NCBI GenBank assembly: GCA_963824085.1
Contig: CAWGNT010000010.1
Location: 1 to 64,000 of the forward strand
DNA length: 64,000 bases
Source of the DNA: JARRNE01 sp963824085
GTDB taxonomy: Bacteria; Pseudomonadota; Gammaproteobacteria; Chromatiales; Chromatiaceae
Direction of reading: 5' to 3'
Positions 18,164-26,932 of this stretch are shown piece by piece. The notes under the pieces were generated by a model. The model was given only the letters and a program-made list of their open reading frames with translations. It did not search any database and was not told the DNA's origin. How positions within the stretch are numbered: the first letter of the stretch is position 1; each line of letters starts with the position of its first letter. The translations under genes were made by a program, and so were the position numbers.

Positions 18164-18763
18164 TCAGGTATAGAGGCAGACGGTGGAATCCCGCGCTACC
18201 GTCAAAAAGGTAGCGGCCCCGGCCCACTCGCTGATTTCGGGAATAAAGTCTTCCTTGTGCCAGCCGAAGAGGTCTACGGTCATCTGACAGGCCATCAGGT
18301 TGACCTCGGTCTCGATGCATATCTGCCGCAGCTCTTCGACCGGGGCAACGCCTTTTTGGCGCAGGGTCTCGCGCATCAGGCTGGTCGCAATGTTCTCGAA
18401 TCCCGGAACCGCGGCCATAACCAGGTTCGGCATCTTCCACTCGATGCTGCGGAACCAGAGCGGTCCGAAGGGCATCTTCATCGGCATGGCAGGATTGCCG
18501 AGGGCGCTGATCTTGAGGTCAAGGCGCTTCTTCAGCAGTCCCAACCCGTAGAAGGTGAAGAACAGCGTTACGTCCCACCCGAGCGCCTTGGCCGTTGAGC
18601 CGATGATGAAGGGCGGATAGGCCCAGTCCAAGGTGCCCCGCGTAACGAGCATGGAGAGCGTCGGTGTTTGGTTCTTGCGCCACTCGTCCATTTTGAGCGC
18701 GAAGCGCTCGTCGAACCACCGATTGAGGCTGTCGGCGTTGGAGCTCACGAAATCAGTAGGCAT
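18164..18763 (-). CDS. DsrE2-type sulfurtransferase/peroxiredoxin-like protein
   Basis: A 199-residue protein of the DsrE/DsrF-like superfamily, the long membrane-associated DsrE2 kind. Conserved features are LSMLVTRGTLDWAYPPFIIG, STAKALGWDVTLFFTFYGLG, LLKKRLDLKISALGNPAMPM, and the cysteine-bearing block ICIETEVNLMACQMTVDLFG, ending WAGAATFL. The family carries or transfers sulfane sulfur with TusA and rhodanese partners in sulfur oxidisers; the Cys of MACQM is the expected persulfide site. The 77-codon HMA-like gene lies 107 bp upstream on the same strand, so the two may be one unit under the FNR-like site at 19301. No tusA or rhodanese gene is next to it. Confidence 0.88.
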   Translation of the reverse strand: MPTDFVSSNADSLNRWFDERFALKMDEWRKNQTPTLSMLVTRGTLDWAYPPFIIGSTAKALGWDVTLFFTFYGLGLLKKRLDLKISALGNPAMPMKMPFGPLWFRSIEWKMPNLVMAAVPGFENIATSLMRETLRQKGVAPVEELRQICIETEVNLMACQMTVDLFGWHKEDFIPEISEWAGAATFLTVARDSTVCLYT

Positions 18764-18870
18764 GAAATTTACTCCGTCGCGACCGTCGGGGCGCCGGTAA
18801 GCCGTTCCGCGCGTCTCCCTCGCGCGGCCTTACGGCCACCGTGCAGCCCTCCCAGCGGACGCCGCCCTGG

Positions 18871-19104
18871 CTACAGTCCGATCAGCTCCGCGTGCACACC
18901 CTGGGTCGTGACGGCAGTCAAGATGGCCGCGCTGCTGGTCTTGTCGGGGTTGTACTCGACCACGGACAGGTGAGGGCGATCATCCGGGTTGTGGACGCTG
19001 ATCACGCCGTCCACTGCCCGTAGTGCGTCCTCAATGTGCGAGCGCCGCTCAGGTTCTAAGGTCTGATCTATGTGTACGACGACGTCGGCAAGCTGGATGT
19101 TCAT
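18871..19104 (-). CDS. HMA-like ferredoxin-fold small protein without metal cysteines
   Basis: A 77-residue protein: MNIQLADVVVHIDQTLEPER, LRAVDGVISVHNPDDRPHLS, VVEYNPDKTSSAAILTAVTT. The beta-alpha-beta pattern and VDGVISV phrase match a heavy-metal-associated-type domain, but the CxxC metal motif is replaced, so copper binding is unlikely. The ATG at 19102-19104 has a perfect AGGAGG seven bases upstream. It is the first gene of the pair with the DsrE2-type gene. Its role may be as a carrier or interaction partner in sulfur handling; this is inferred from position only. Confidence 0.75.
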   Translation of the reverse strand: MNIQLADVVVHIDQTLEPERRSHIEDALRAVDGVISVHNPDDRPHLSVVEYNPDKTSSAAILTAVTTQGVHAELIGL

Positions 19105-19300
19105 ATATTCCTCCTGCTTCGCTGCACTTTCTGGTGGTCGGTCGGGGGGGCCTTCTCGTGGCTGCGTCCCCGCGCTTTTTGGGATGCTTGCGCCGCTTCG
19201 CCGATCAGCGGCTCGCGTCCGCGGAGCAAGCCTCCTTGTAAAAGTATTGATACTCCGCGATCGTTCGCAGGTGTTAAGTGTCGTCGTTTGTGATGCCGAT

Positions 19301-19314
19301 TTGATCTGGGTCAA
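19301..19314. promoter_or_regulatory. FNR/Anr-type box
   Basis: TTGATCTGGGTCAA matches the FNR consensus TTGAT-N4-ATCAA in nine of ten positions. It lies 197 bp upstream of the HMA-like/DsrE2 genes and 42 bp upstream of the phosphotransferase gene at 19356. The long leader on the left side also contains AGTAT-TG-ATACT (19243-19254), a small palindrome. Confidence 0.6.
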
Positions 19315-19355
19315 TTAGCCGCCAGCCGGGGTGGCTCAAGTCCAGGATTGCACCG

Positions 19356-20906
19356 ATGAGCGTTCTCGATCGAATCATCGCCAGGCTCCAGCGCCCTAGG
19401 GCCTATCCGCACCCCGTCGACCGCGTGGAGCACATCGAGACCCACATCTCCCATGTGCTGCTCGCTGGCGACTATGCCTACAAGCTGAAGAAGTCGATTA
19501 ATCTCGGCTTCCTGGATTTCTCGACCCTGGAGCGACGTAAGTTCTTCTGCGAGGAGGAGGTCCGTCTCAATGGTCGGCTCGCGCCGCATATCTACCTGAG
19601 CGCTGTGCCGGTGACCGGCAGCCCCGAGGCCCCGAGGATGGAGGGCGAGGGCGAGATTCTCGAGTACGCGGTCAAGATGCGCCGCTTCGACCAGGATGCC
19701 CTGCTTACCCGGTTGCCGGTCACACCGGAGTTGGCCGATCGTCTTGCCGACCGCATCGGCGATTTCCACGCCCACATCCCCTCGGCTCCGGAAGGCGCCC
19801 CTTTTGGCACCCCGGAGGCGGTGCTGCAGCCGATGGTCGAGAACTTCGAGCACATCCGGCGGCGGCTCTCGGCGCCTGAACAGCTTGCCCAACTGCGCCG
19901 GTTGGAGGACTGGACCCGCCAGCGTCTCGAGGCCCTGCGTGAAATTGTCGAGGAGAGAAGGCGGGAAGGGCACATACGCGAGTGCCATGGTGACATGCAT
20001 CGCGGCAACATCGCCCTGGTGGACGATCAGCTTGTCATCTTCGACGGCATAGAATTCAATCCGGGTCTGCGCTGGATCGACACGATGAGCGAGGTAGCCT
20101 TCCTGGTCATGGACCTGGAGGAGGCCGGCGAGGAGGTTCCCGCACGGCGCTTTCTGAACCGCTACCTCGAGCGCTCAGGGGACTACCGGGGAGTCCAGGT
20201 CCTCGACTTCTACAAGGTCTACCGGGCGATGGTGCGGGCCAAGGTGACGGCCATTCGTCTCGGCCAGTCGGATGTAGAGCCAGAGGAGGCGGCGAGGGAC
20301 AGGGCAGACTATGCGCGCTATCTGGCGCTCGCGCAGCGGTACACGAGTCCCCACCCGCGTCGGCTCTATATCACCCACGGGGTTTCCGGCTCGGGCAAGA
20401 GCCGTCTGGCGGCGATCCTCCGCGAGCATCTGCCCTTGATCCACATCCGCTCCGACGTTGAGCGCAAGCGGCTCTTCGGTCTGCCGCCCGAGGCCCGAAC
20501 GGATTCGGGGCTCGGTGCCGGGATTTATACCTCCGAGGCCTCCACGCGAACTTATGCGCGCTTGCTGGATCTTGCTGCGGTCATCCTGGACGCGGGCTAC
20601 AGTCCTCTCGTCGATGCCGCCTTCCTCAAACGCACCCGACGCCAGCCTTTCCTGGATCTGGCGGCTGCGAAAGGCTGTCCCTGCACGATCCTTGTGCCCG
20701 AGGCGCCGGTGGAGGTGCTGCGCGAGCGCGTGGCGGCTCGGAGCCTGGCGGGAGAGGACCCTTCCGAGGCGGGCCTGCCGGTCCTCGAGACGCAGCTTGC
20801 CGCCGTCGAGCCCCTGGAGGAGCATGAGCGACGCCTCCTTGTGAGCATCGACACCGTGCACCCGCCAGCCCTCAGCGATTTCCTGGCGCGCTTGCCAAGA
20901 GGGTAA
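19356..20906 (+). CDS. Fused aminoglycoside-phosphotransferase-like / AAA kinase-like protein
   Basis: A 516-residue two-domain protein known widely in proteobacteria. Residues ~1-330 form an APH-like kinase fold with the brace motif VEHIETHISHVLLAGDYAYK (KLKKSI), catalytic loop ECHGDMHRGNIALVDDQ and metal Asp in VIFDGIEFNPGLRWID. Residues ~340-516 are a P-loop phosphotransferase of the AAA_33 type with Walker A ITHGVSGSGKSRLAAIL and the strand IRSDVERKRLFG. The substrate is unknown; despite the name, a resistance role is not implied. The ATG at 19356 follows the FNR-like box closely. Confidence 0.9.
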   Translation: MSVLDRIIARLQRPRAYPHPVDRVEHIETHISHVLLAGDYAYKLKKSINLGFLDFSTLERRKFFCEEEVRLNGRLAPHIYLSAVPVTGSPEAPRMEGEGEILEYAVKMRRFDQDALLTRLPVTPELADRLADRIGDFHAHIPSAPEGAPFGTPEAVLQPMVENFEHIRRRLSAPEQLAQLRRLEDWTRQRLEALREIVEERRREGHIRECHGDMHRGNIALVDDQLVIFDGIEFNPGLRWIDTMSEVAFLVMDLEEAGEEVPARRFLNRYLERSGDYRGVQVLDFYKVYRAMVRAKVTAIRLGQSDVEPEEAARDRADYARYLALAQRYTSPHPRRLYITHGVSGSGKSRLAAILREHLPLIHIRSDVERKRLFGLPPEARTDSGLGAGIYTSEASTRTYARLLDLAAVILDAGYSPLVDAAFLKRTRRQPFLDLAAAKGCPCTILVPEAPVEVLRERVAARSLAGEDPSEAGLPVLETQLAAVEPLEEHERRLLVSIDTVHPPALSDFLARLPRG

Positions 20907-21056
20907 GCTCGAAGAAAGCCATCAGCGGCCAGCCATCAGCTTCCAGCTCCGTTGGGTGGTCGCGCTTCGATGTCTGATGCGATCATCCGCTGGCGGACAG
21001 CCCGTTCAGGTTGAAAGGTGGCGGGGTCCGGCCACCGGGACCCGTGCATCGAAGGC

Positions 21057-21932
21057 TCAGATCGCGATCAGGAAGACCCCGACTACCATTAGTGCGCCGG
21101 CGAGGAGGTGGGACGCGAGATCACGCTCGCGAAAGAAGAGGGCGCCGTACAGTATCCCAAACAACAGGCTTGTGCGCTTCACCGCGATCATATAGGCCAC
21201 TTCGACCCGCTGGATCGCCAGGAAGTGCGTATAGACCATCGTGGCATTGAAGGCGGTCACCGCCAGCACCCCCCAGGGGCGGCGCCAAATGGTCTTGAGG
21301 ATGGCGGGCCGGGGCGCGGCGAACAGCAATGTAACGACCGCCCCGAGCACGGCGAAGTAGAAGGCGCCGAAGTGGCGCGGTGCCATGTATTGCAGCGCTC
21401 CCTTTCCCATCGTCGCCGTCAGGCTGTAGAGGAGGGCGACTGCGAGCATCATCCGCGAGCCCGGCTCGTAGAGGATGGCCGCGAGGGGCGCGCCCCAACT
21501 GCGCCACTCCCGCAAGCGCGCGTGCCGCACGTTGAGCAGCCAGGCGCCGATCACGACCAGCAGGACGCCGCCTGCGCCCTTCGGGCTGACCCGTTCGCCC
21601 AGCAGCACGAAGCCGGTGAGAATAACGAATACCGGCGTGAAGGCGAGATAGGGCAGGGTAAGGGACAGCGGATGGTCGCGAATGGCCTGCATGTAGAGCA
21701 GCATGGCGGCCACTTCTAACGGAACCAGTGCGAGGATCCAGAGCCAGAACGCCCGGGGCAGGCTCGCGAGGGAGCCGAGGTCGGTCAGCAGGGGCGCCAT
21801 CAGAAGGCCTGTCAGCCCTAGTCGGACCAGAGACAGCTCGCGGGCGGAATAGTCTCGCAGCCACGCCTTGGTGGCGGCGTCCGCCGCGGCCAGGCTGAAG
21901 GCGCAGAGGAGCGAGAGGGACAGCCAGTCCAT
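21057..21932 (-). CDS. EamA/DMT-family transporter
   Basis: A 291-residue membrane protein with about ten hydrophobic helices in two EamA repeats (LSLSLLCAFSLAAADAATKA; FWLWILALVPLEVAAMLLYM; LAFTPVFVILTGFVLLGERV; and in the second half ALLYSLTATMGKGALQYMA, FYFAVLGAVVTLLFA, LLFGILYGALFFRERDL). The pattern FVLLGERVSPKGAGGVLLVV is typical of drug/metabolite exporters. The substrate cannot be told. The last helix LLAGALMVVGVFLIAI ends at the stop. Confidence 0.88.
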   Translation of the reverse strand: MDWLSLSLLCAFSLAAADAATKAWLRDYSARELSLVRLGLTGLLMAPLLTDLGSLASLPRAFWLWILALVPLEVAAMLLYMQAIRDHPLSLTLPYLAFTPVFVILTGFVLLGERVSPKGAGGVLLVVIGAWLLNVRHARLREWRSWGAPLAAILYEPGSRMMLAVALLYSLTATMGKGALQYMAPRHFGAFYFAVLGAVVTLLFAAPRPAILKTIWRRPWGVLAVTAFNATMVYTHFLAIQRVEVAYMIAVKRTSLLFGILYGALFFRERDLASHLLAGALMVVGVFLIAI

Positions 21933-22000
21933 GCCGGTCCGTAACTGCTGGTTACAGCAGGCTTGCGATTATGAAAGTGCGACTGCAGTCGTTGTCCGCG

Positions 22001-23194
22001 TCAACCTTGTAACGCATCCAGCCTGTCCGTCCTCTCCCAGGGCACGTCCAGATCCGCACGGCCCATGTGGCCGTAAGCGGCCAGCCGCTGATAGAAACGG
22101 CCCTGATGGGCGACACTCTGATGGCGCAGATCGAGGTCGCGCAGAATCGGTGCAACGCGGAAATCGAAGGTCTCTCGTGTACGGCGGCTGAGCTCGGCAT
22201 CGTCGAGCCGTCCGGAATTGAACGTACGCACATGCACGCTCACGGGCCCAGGCAGGCCGATGGAATAGCTCAACTGCACCTCGCACTCGCCGGCCAGCCC
22301 TGCGGCGACCAGATTCTTTGCGGCATACCTGGCGGCATACGCGCCGGAGCGATCGATGCGTGAGGGATCCTTGCCGCTCAGGGCAGCGCCTGAGTGGCGG
22401 GCGAACTCACCGTACGTGTCGACCTGGTTCTTGCGTCCGGTGAGCCCCGCGTGCCGGGCGGGGCCGCCGACCAGGAATCGGCGGTCCGGGTTCACGAAGA
22501 TGCGGGTGGCGCTGTCCGGACGCACCGGTTCGTCGGCAAAGACCGGCTCGATTACGGACTGCCGCAGGTCGTCGGCGATCGTGGGAGAATCGGGCGCGCC
22601 GCTGGCGGAGACTGCGGCGATTAGTGTGATGCTGTGGATTCGAGACGGCCGACCGTCGCGGAACTCGACCCCGACCTGGGTCTTGCCGTCGGCGCACAGA
22701 TAGGGCAGCGCCGCATCACGTCGCACCTGGGTCAAGCGGACGGCGAGACGGTGGGCGAGACATATCGGGAGCGGCATCAACGTGTCTGTCTGGTTGCAGG
22801 CGTAACCGAAAACCGTGGCCTGACTGTTCGCCAGCATGGCATCCGGCTCGTCCGCGGCCAGCTCCCGTTCATCCCGCGGGTCGTACTCCTCCGCCAGCGC
22901 TTCGGAGAGACTGGTAATGATGGTGGTGTCCTCGGCGGAAAACTCTTCAGGCGTGTAGCCCACATCCGAGATGGCCCGCCGCGCGACGTCGCCCACGTCC
23001 ACGGTCCCGGTAGACGCAAAGCGGGTAGCCACGAACAGCACCCCTTTGGCGACGGCACATTCGGCCCGCACGTGCGACCAGGGGTCCTGCGTCAAATAGG
23101 CGTCGACGATGGCGTCGCTGATGATGTCGCTTAGCTTGTCGGGATGGCCTTCGGTCACCGATTCGGAGGTGAAGACGTAATCATCCACCGTCAT
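22001..23194 (-). CDS. Divergent S-adenosylmethionine synthetase (MetK-like)
   Basis: A 397-residue member of the methionine adenosyltransferase family. The first ATP/metal motif FTSESVTEGHPDKLSD, the DGKTQV loop, the GLTGRKNQVDTYGEFARH region, LSGKDPSRIDRSGAYAARY and the C-terminal LAAYGHMGR are present. Differences from housekeeping MetK: the methionine-site hexapeptide GAGDQG, normally before the strand LMFGYA, is missing (EPDAMLANSQATVFGYA instead), and the glycine-rich P-loop GGGAFSGKD reads SGAALSGKD. It may be a specialised paralogue or use a modified substrate. The ATG (23192-23194) overlaps the stop of the P-type ATPase in an ATGA, so the two are translationally coupled. Confidence 0.88.
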   Translation of the reverse strand: MTVDDYVFTSESVTEGHPDKLSDIISDAIVDAYLTQDPWSHVRAECAVAKGVLFVATRFASTGTVDVGDVARRAISDVGYTPEEFSAEDTTIITSLSEALAEEYDPRDERELAADEPDAMLANSQATVFGYACNQTDTLMPLPICLAHRLAVRLTQVRRDAALPYLCADGKTQVGVEFRDGRPSRIHSITLIAAVSASGAPDSPTIADDLRQSVIEPVFADEPVRPDSATRIFVNPDRRFLVGGPARHAGLTGRKNQVDTYGEFARHSGAALSGKDPSRIDRSGAYAARYAAKNLVAAGLAGECEVQLSYSIGLPGPVSVHVRTFNSGRLDDAELSRRTRETFDFRVAPILRDLDLRHQSVAHQGRFYQRLAAYGHMGRADLDVPWERTDRLDALQG

Positions 23195-26100
23195 GCAGCT
23201 TCTCCTGTTTGCGCCAAGGGGAAGGTCTCCACGTTGGACCGCCGGACTCCCGTTTTGAGCAGCTCGTTGACGAGCAGCGGGGCGATACTCCCGGCCCCCA
23301 TCACCAGGGCGTCGCCGAGGGTGAAGGGGGCGATCCCCAGCAGGCTGCGCAGGCCGGGCAGCAGCCCGGCCAGGAGCTGCACGCCGAGCGAGGCTCCTAT
23401 CGCCCCGGTGAGGTAGGGGTTGGGGGCGCGGCCGCCGCTCTGGAAGATACTGGTGTGCTCGGAGCGGCAAGCGAACGCGTGGAGCAGCTGTGCCGAGGAG
23501 AGCGTCATGAACGCCTGGCTGCCCGCCCGCGCACCCGGGCCGTAGCGCAACAGTGCGTACAGGTAGCTGCCCAGCGCCCCTGCGGAGATGATCAGTGACT
23601 CGCGGGTCGTCTGCCACAGGTCGTCGCGGCGGAGTATCGGCTCGCGGGCATCGCGGGGCGGCTGCTTCATGACGTCGGACTCTGGCGGCTCCATCGCCAA
23701 CGCGAGGCCGGGAAAGATGTCCGATATCAGATTGATCCACAACAGCTGCATGGGCGTCAGCGGCTCCCCGAGCCCGAGACCCACGGCAGCCACCATCACC
23801 TCGATCTCGCTCATGTTGGTGGAGAGCAGAAATCGCAGGGTCTTCCGGATGTTTCCGTAGATGGTCCGTCCCTGGCGCACCGCCGCCAGCATGGTGTGCA
23901 GGTTGTCGTCTTCCAGGACTACGTCAGCAACAGAGCGGGCCACGTCCGTCCCGGAGCCGCCCATGGCTACGCCGATGTCGGCGGCCTTGAGCGCCGGACT
24001 GTCGTTCACGCCGTCACCGGTCATGGCCACCACGCGCCGGCCGCGCTGCTGGGCCTGCACGATGCGCAGCTTGTGAGCGGGGCTGACTCGGGCGAAGACG
24101 TCCACCCTGTGTACCACGCCGGCAAGGACCTCCGGGTCCAGCTGATCCAGGGCCTCCGAGTCCAGGATCTCCAAGTCGCCGTCTCTCGCAAGGTTCAGCT
24201 CCCGGGCGACCGCGTAGGCGGTGGCACTCTGGTCCCCGGTGACCAGGACGGTCTCGATGCCGGCGTCGTGGAACTCCCGCATGAGCCGCGGCATGTCCTG
24301 GCGCAAGGGGTCGCGCATACCGATCAGCCCGAGCCAGACGAGATGCTTCTTCCTGAGCTTCGCGCCCTCGTGGGTCTCGACGAAGGCGACCCCGAGCACG
24401 CGCAGCGCCTCGCCGGCGAGCCTCGCATTCGCCGCGAAGACCGCTGTCCGCTGCCCGTCCAAGAGCGGGGAGATTTGGCCGTCGATCATCACGTCGGTGC
24501 ACATCGCGAGCACCTGCTCGGGGCTCCCCTTAACCGCCAACAAGGTGCGGCCGTCGCCGAGCTGATGGAAGGTGCGCATGAAGTGGCGGTCCTCGGTTCG
24601 GTACTGCAGCTTCGATCGGGGATGCTCGCGGCGCAGACCGAGGACGTCAAACCCGCCGTCCAGCGCGGCGCGCACCAGGGCATTCTCGGTGGGAGAGCCC
24701 TTGAGAAGGGGACTATCGGGACCTTCCTCCACTTCAGTCTCGCTGCACAGGGCGACGATCTCGAGGAGACGGCGGACTTCCGGGTAGTCGCGGGGGACTA
24801 TTGGGGTGTCCCCACGGAAGAACCGCCCGTCGTCCACCCGGACATGTTGGTTGCCGGCACACAGGGCCACCACGGTCATGCGGTTGAGCGTCAGTGTGCC
24901 GGTCTTGTCCAGGCAGAAGACCTGTACCGCGCCGAGGGTCTCCACCGCGTCGAGCTGCCGGATCAGGACGTGCTGGCGGCGCATGTAACGAAGCCCGAGT
25001 GCCAGGGTGGTCGTAGCCACGGCAGGCAGCCCCTCGGGCACTGCGGCGACGGCCAGCGAGGTTGCCGCCTTCAGCATGGGAAGCCAGCCGTACCCGCGCA
25101 GCAGGCCCAGCGCGAATACACCGACGCAGATTCCTCCGCTTATGAGGGCGAGCTGACGGCCCATGTCGTGGAGCTGGCGCTCCATCGGCGTATCCGGAGT
25201 CTGGGCACTGCCGAGCAGGGTGTGGACCTCCCCCATCTGCGTCGCGGTTCCGGTGGCGGCTACCAAGGCTCGGCCCCAACCGCCGGTCACGGAAGCCCCC
25301 ATGAATACCATGTTGGCACGGTCAGCGAGCGCGGTCTCGACGGGCAGCTCCGTCTTGGCATCCTTCACCACCGGCATGCTCTCGCCGGTCAGCGGCGATT
25401 CGTCCAGAGTCAGGCGGTGCGCGGAGACGATCCGAGCATCCGCCGCGACATAGACCCCCGGTGAGAGGACCAGAAGATCCCCGGGGACGATGTCCTCAGT
25501 CGGGACTGTGGTCTCCTTGCCGCCCCTAATGAGCGCTGCCTTCCTCCGTGGGGGCTGGCTGAGGGCCGAGATCGTTCGCTCGGCCTGTCGCTCGGTGGCG
25601 AACCCCACGATTGCGTTGATGAGAACCACCGCACCTATGGCGGCGGCATCGACGAGTCCTCCGGTGACCGCCGAGATCGCGGCCGAAACTCCGAGCAGGC
25701 CGACCGGTAGAGAGATGAACTGCTCGAGGAAGATCGCGAGATCCGAACGGCCAGCGGCCTGGACGAGGGCGTTGCGGCCGAATGTGCGCAGTCGGGCATG
25801 CGCCTGTTCGGATGACAAGCCTGCGTCGGCCGAACTTTCGAGCCAATCCAGTACTTCCGCCAGGCCCATAGCGTGCCAGGCGGTTCCTTGCCCTTGAGGT
25901 TTGGCCGAAAAGCCGGGACTTGCTTTGGGCTCGTTATCCTTGCCCCGCGCGGCGGGGATGCTCGCTTTTTCTGAAGGAGCTGGAGCGGGTTTCTTGCCCT
26001 CCGACCCGTTGAGGTCGCTCGCCGCAACCGCAACACCCTCCTCAGCAAGCAGTGTCTCGACGGTGCGCCGAAGGTCGAGAGGCTCTGAAGCCGGGTCGAA

Positions 26101-26328
26101 ACGCACGAGAAGCGTTGCGGTTAGGGGATTGGCCCGGGCGCTCTGTACACCTCGGCGGGAGCAGAGCCCGCGCTCGATTGCCCGGCAGCGCGACTCACGG
26201 CGGTAAAGGCCAAGGACACGAAAGCGCACCCGCCCCGGAATCCCGTCATGTAACGAAATCACGGGGGTAGCGGCCGTTGCGCCGGGTCCGAAGACGCGAG
26301 CCGACAGTTGCGATATCACCCCTGTCAC
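23191..26328 (-). CDS. P-type cation-transporting ATPase with extra N-terminal domain
   Basis: A 1045-residue P-type ATPase. Residues ~1-100 form an HMA-like domain (DGIPGRVRFRVLGLYRRESR, VQSARANPLTATLLVRFDP) without CxxC, followed by a charged linker. The cation-ATPase N-terminal domain begins near 150 (AMGLAEVLDWLESSADAGLS). Further motifs: actuator TGES (LDESPLTGESMPVV), membrane motif AVPEGLPAVAT, phosphorylation DKTGTLTLNRMTVV (Asp near 473), the hinge MTGDGVNDSPALKAADIGVA and the C-terminal NLISDIFPGLALAMEPPESD. The PEGLP motif and C-terminal helices point to a P2-type (calcium/manganese/proton-like) pump rather than a heavy-metal P1B pump. Starts at a GTG (26326-26328). Operon with metK-like. 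Confidence 0.92.
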   Translation of the reverse strand: MTGVISQLSARVFGPGATAATPVISLHDGIPGRVRFRVLGLYRRESRCRAIERGLCSRRGVQSARANPLTATLLVRFDPASEPLDLRRTVETLLAEEGVAVAASDLNGSEGKKPAPAPSEKASIPAARGKDNEPKASPGFSAKPQGQGTAWHAMGLAEVLDWLESSADAGLSSEQAHARLRTFGRNALVQAAGRSDLAIFLEQFISLPVGLLGVSAAISAVTGGLVDAAAIGAVVLINAIVGFATERQAERTISALSQPPRRKAALIRGGKETTVPTEDIVPGDLLVLSPGVYVAADARIVSAHRLTLDESPLTGESMPVVKDAKTELPVETALADRANMVFMGASVTGGWGRALVAATGTATQMGEVHTLLGSAQTPDTPMERQLHDMGRQLALISGGICVGVFALGLLRGYGWLPMLKAATSLAVAAVPEGLPAVATTTLALGLRYMRRQHVLIRQLDAVETLGAVQVFCLDKTGTLTLNRMTVVALCAGNQHVRVDDGRFFRGDTPIVPRDYPEVRRLLEIVALCSETEVEEGPDSPLLKGSPTENALVRAALDGGFDVLGLRREHPRSKLQYRTEDRHFMRTFHQLGDGRTLLAVKGSPEQVLAMCTDVMIDGQISPLLDGQRTAVFAANARLAGEALRVLGVAFVETHEGAKLRKKHLVWLGLIGMRDPLRQDMPRLMREFHDAGIETVLVTGDQSATAYAVARELNLARDGDLEILDSEALDQLDPEVLAGVVHRVDVFARVSPAHKLRIVQAQQRGRRVVAMTGDGVNDSPALKAADIGVAMGGSGTDVARSVADVVLEDDNLHTMLAAVRQGRTIYGNIRKTLRFLLSTNMSEIEVMVAAVGLGLGEPLTPMQLLWINLISDIFPGLALAMEPPESDVMKQPPRDAREPILRRDDLWQTTRESLIISAGALGSYLYALLRYGPGARAGSQAFMTLSSAQLLHAFACRSEHTSIFQSGGRAPNPYLTGAIGASLGVQLLAGLLPGLRSLLGIAPFTLGDALVMGAGSIAPLLVNELLKTGVRRSNVETFPLAQTGEAA

Positions 26329-26932
26329 GGGTCGCTCAGCTCCTTCCTAGTCGCTTGTTCCTCGGCGCACAAAGACGATGTGCCGCAGGTGCCCTCGCTG
26401 CCTCCATCGGCGCTCGGACAAGCCGCGAGAGCTACGGGTGTCGGGACGCCAGTGAGCGTCACGAGATGCGGACGGGCACCGGAAAACCCTTGCCCCCCAG
26501 CAGCCCGGATCGGGAGGCGAGTAAAGTCTGCGCCCGTCTGGCACCGCGGAACAACCCCGCGTATCAGAACGCGGACAAAGCGCACGGCCCAGCGCAACCT
26601 GCAGGCAGCGTCTGATCTGTTAAGCGCAGTCGTGCCCGGACAGGCCGCGAAGCGAGGGTGAGTGTCTTTCGACTAACGGAAGCCCGGTGAGTTGGGTATG
26701 CCTCTTCCCTTGGACCTATGACGCAAGCTACTGCGCCGCCTTCGGCGTGGTATTCACAGCGGCGAGCCTGGCACGGGTTCTCCCGGATTCCGATCGTGGA
26801 GGACATGAGAGCGGAGTATGCGCGGCACTGAGTTGAGTTGAGTTGATGTGAGGGCAGCGCGAAGCACACTAGCCGTCAGGCTAGGTTTGGTGTATTAGCG
26901 TTGTCACGTGTAAGCGCGATGGAGGAAACATT
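26329..26932. other. Gene-free stretch
   Basis: No supportable gene between the ATPase and the SRPBCC gene. The open frames are unrelated to known proteins. A short GTTGA microrepeat (GTTGAGTTGAGTTGATG) lies at 26830-26847. The upstream control region of both neighbours must be here. Confidence 0.45.

Noticed and set aside
22001..23194. Ordinary housekeeping metK
   Set aside because: Loss of the GAGDQG hexapeptide and coupling to a pump make a plain housekeeping label unsafe.
23896..25464. 522-codon plus-strand open frame
   Set aside because: Antisense to the P-type ATPase, with no family features.
26830..26847. GTTGA tandem microrepeat as a regulatory site
   Set aside because: Only three and a half units, no promoter next to it and no second copy.
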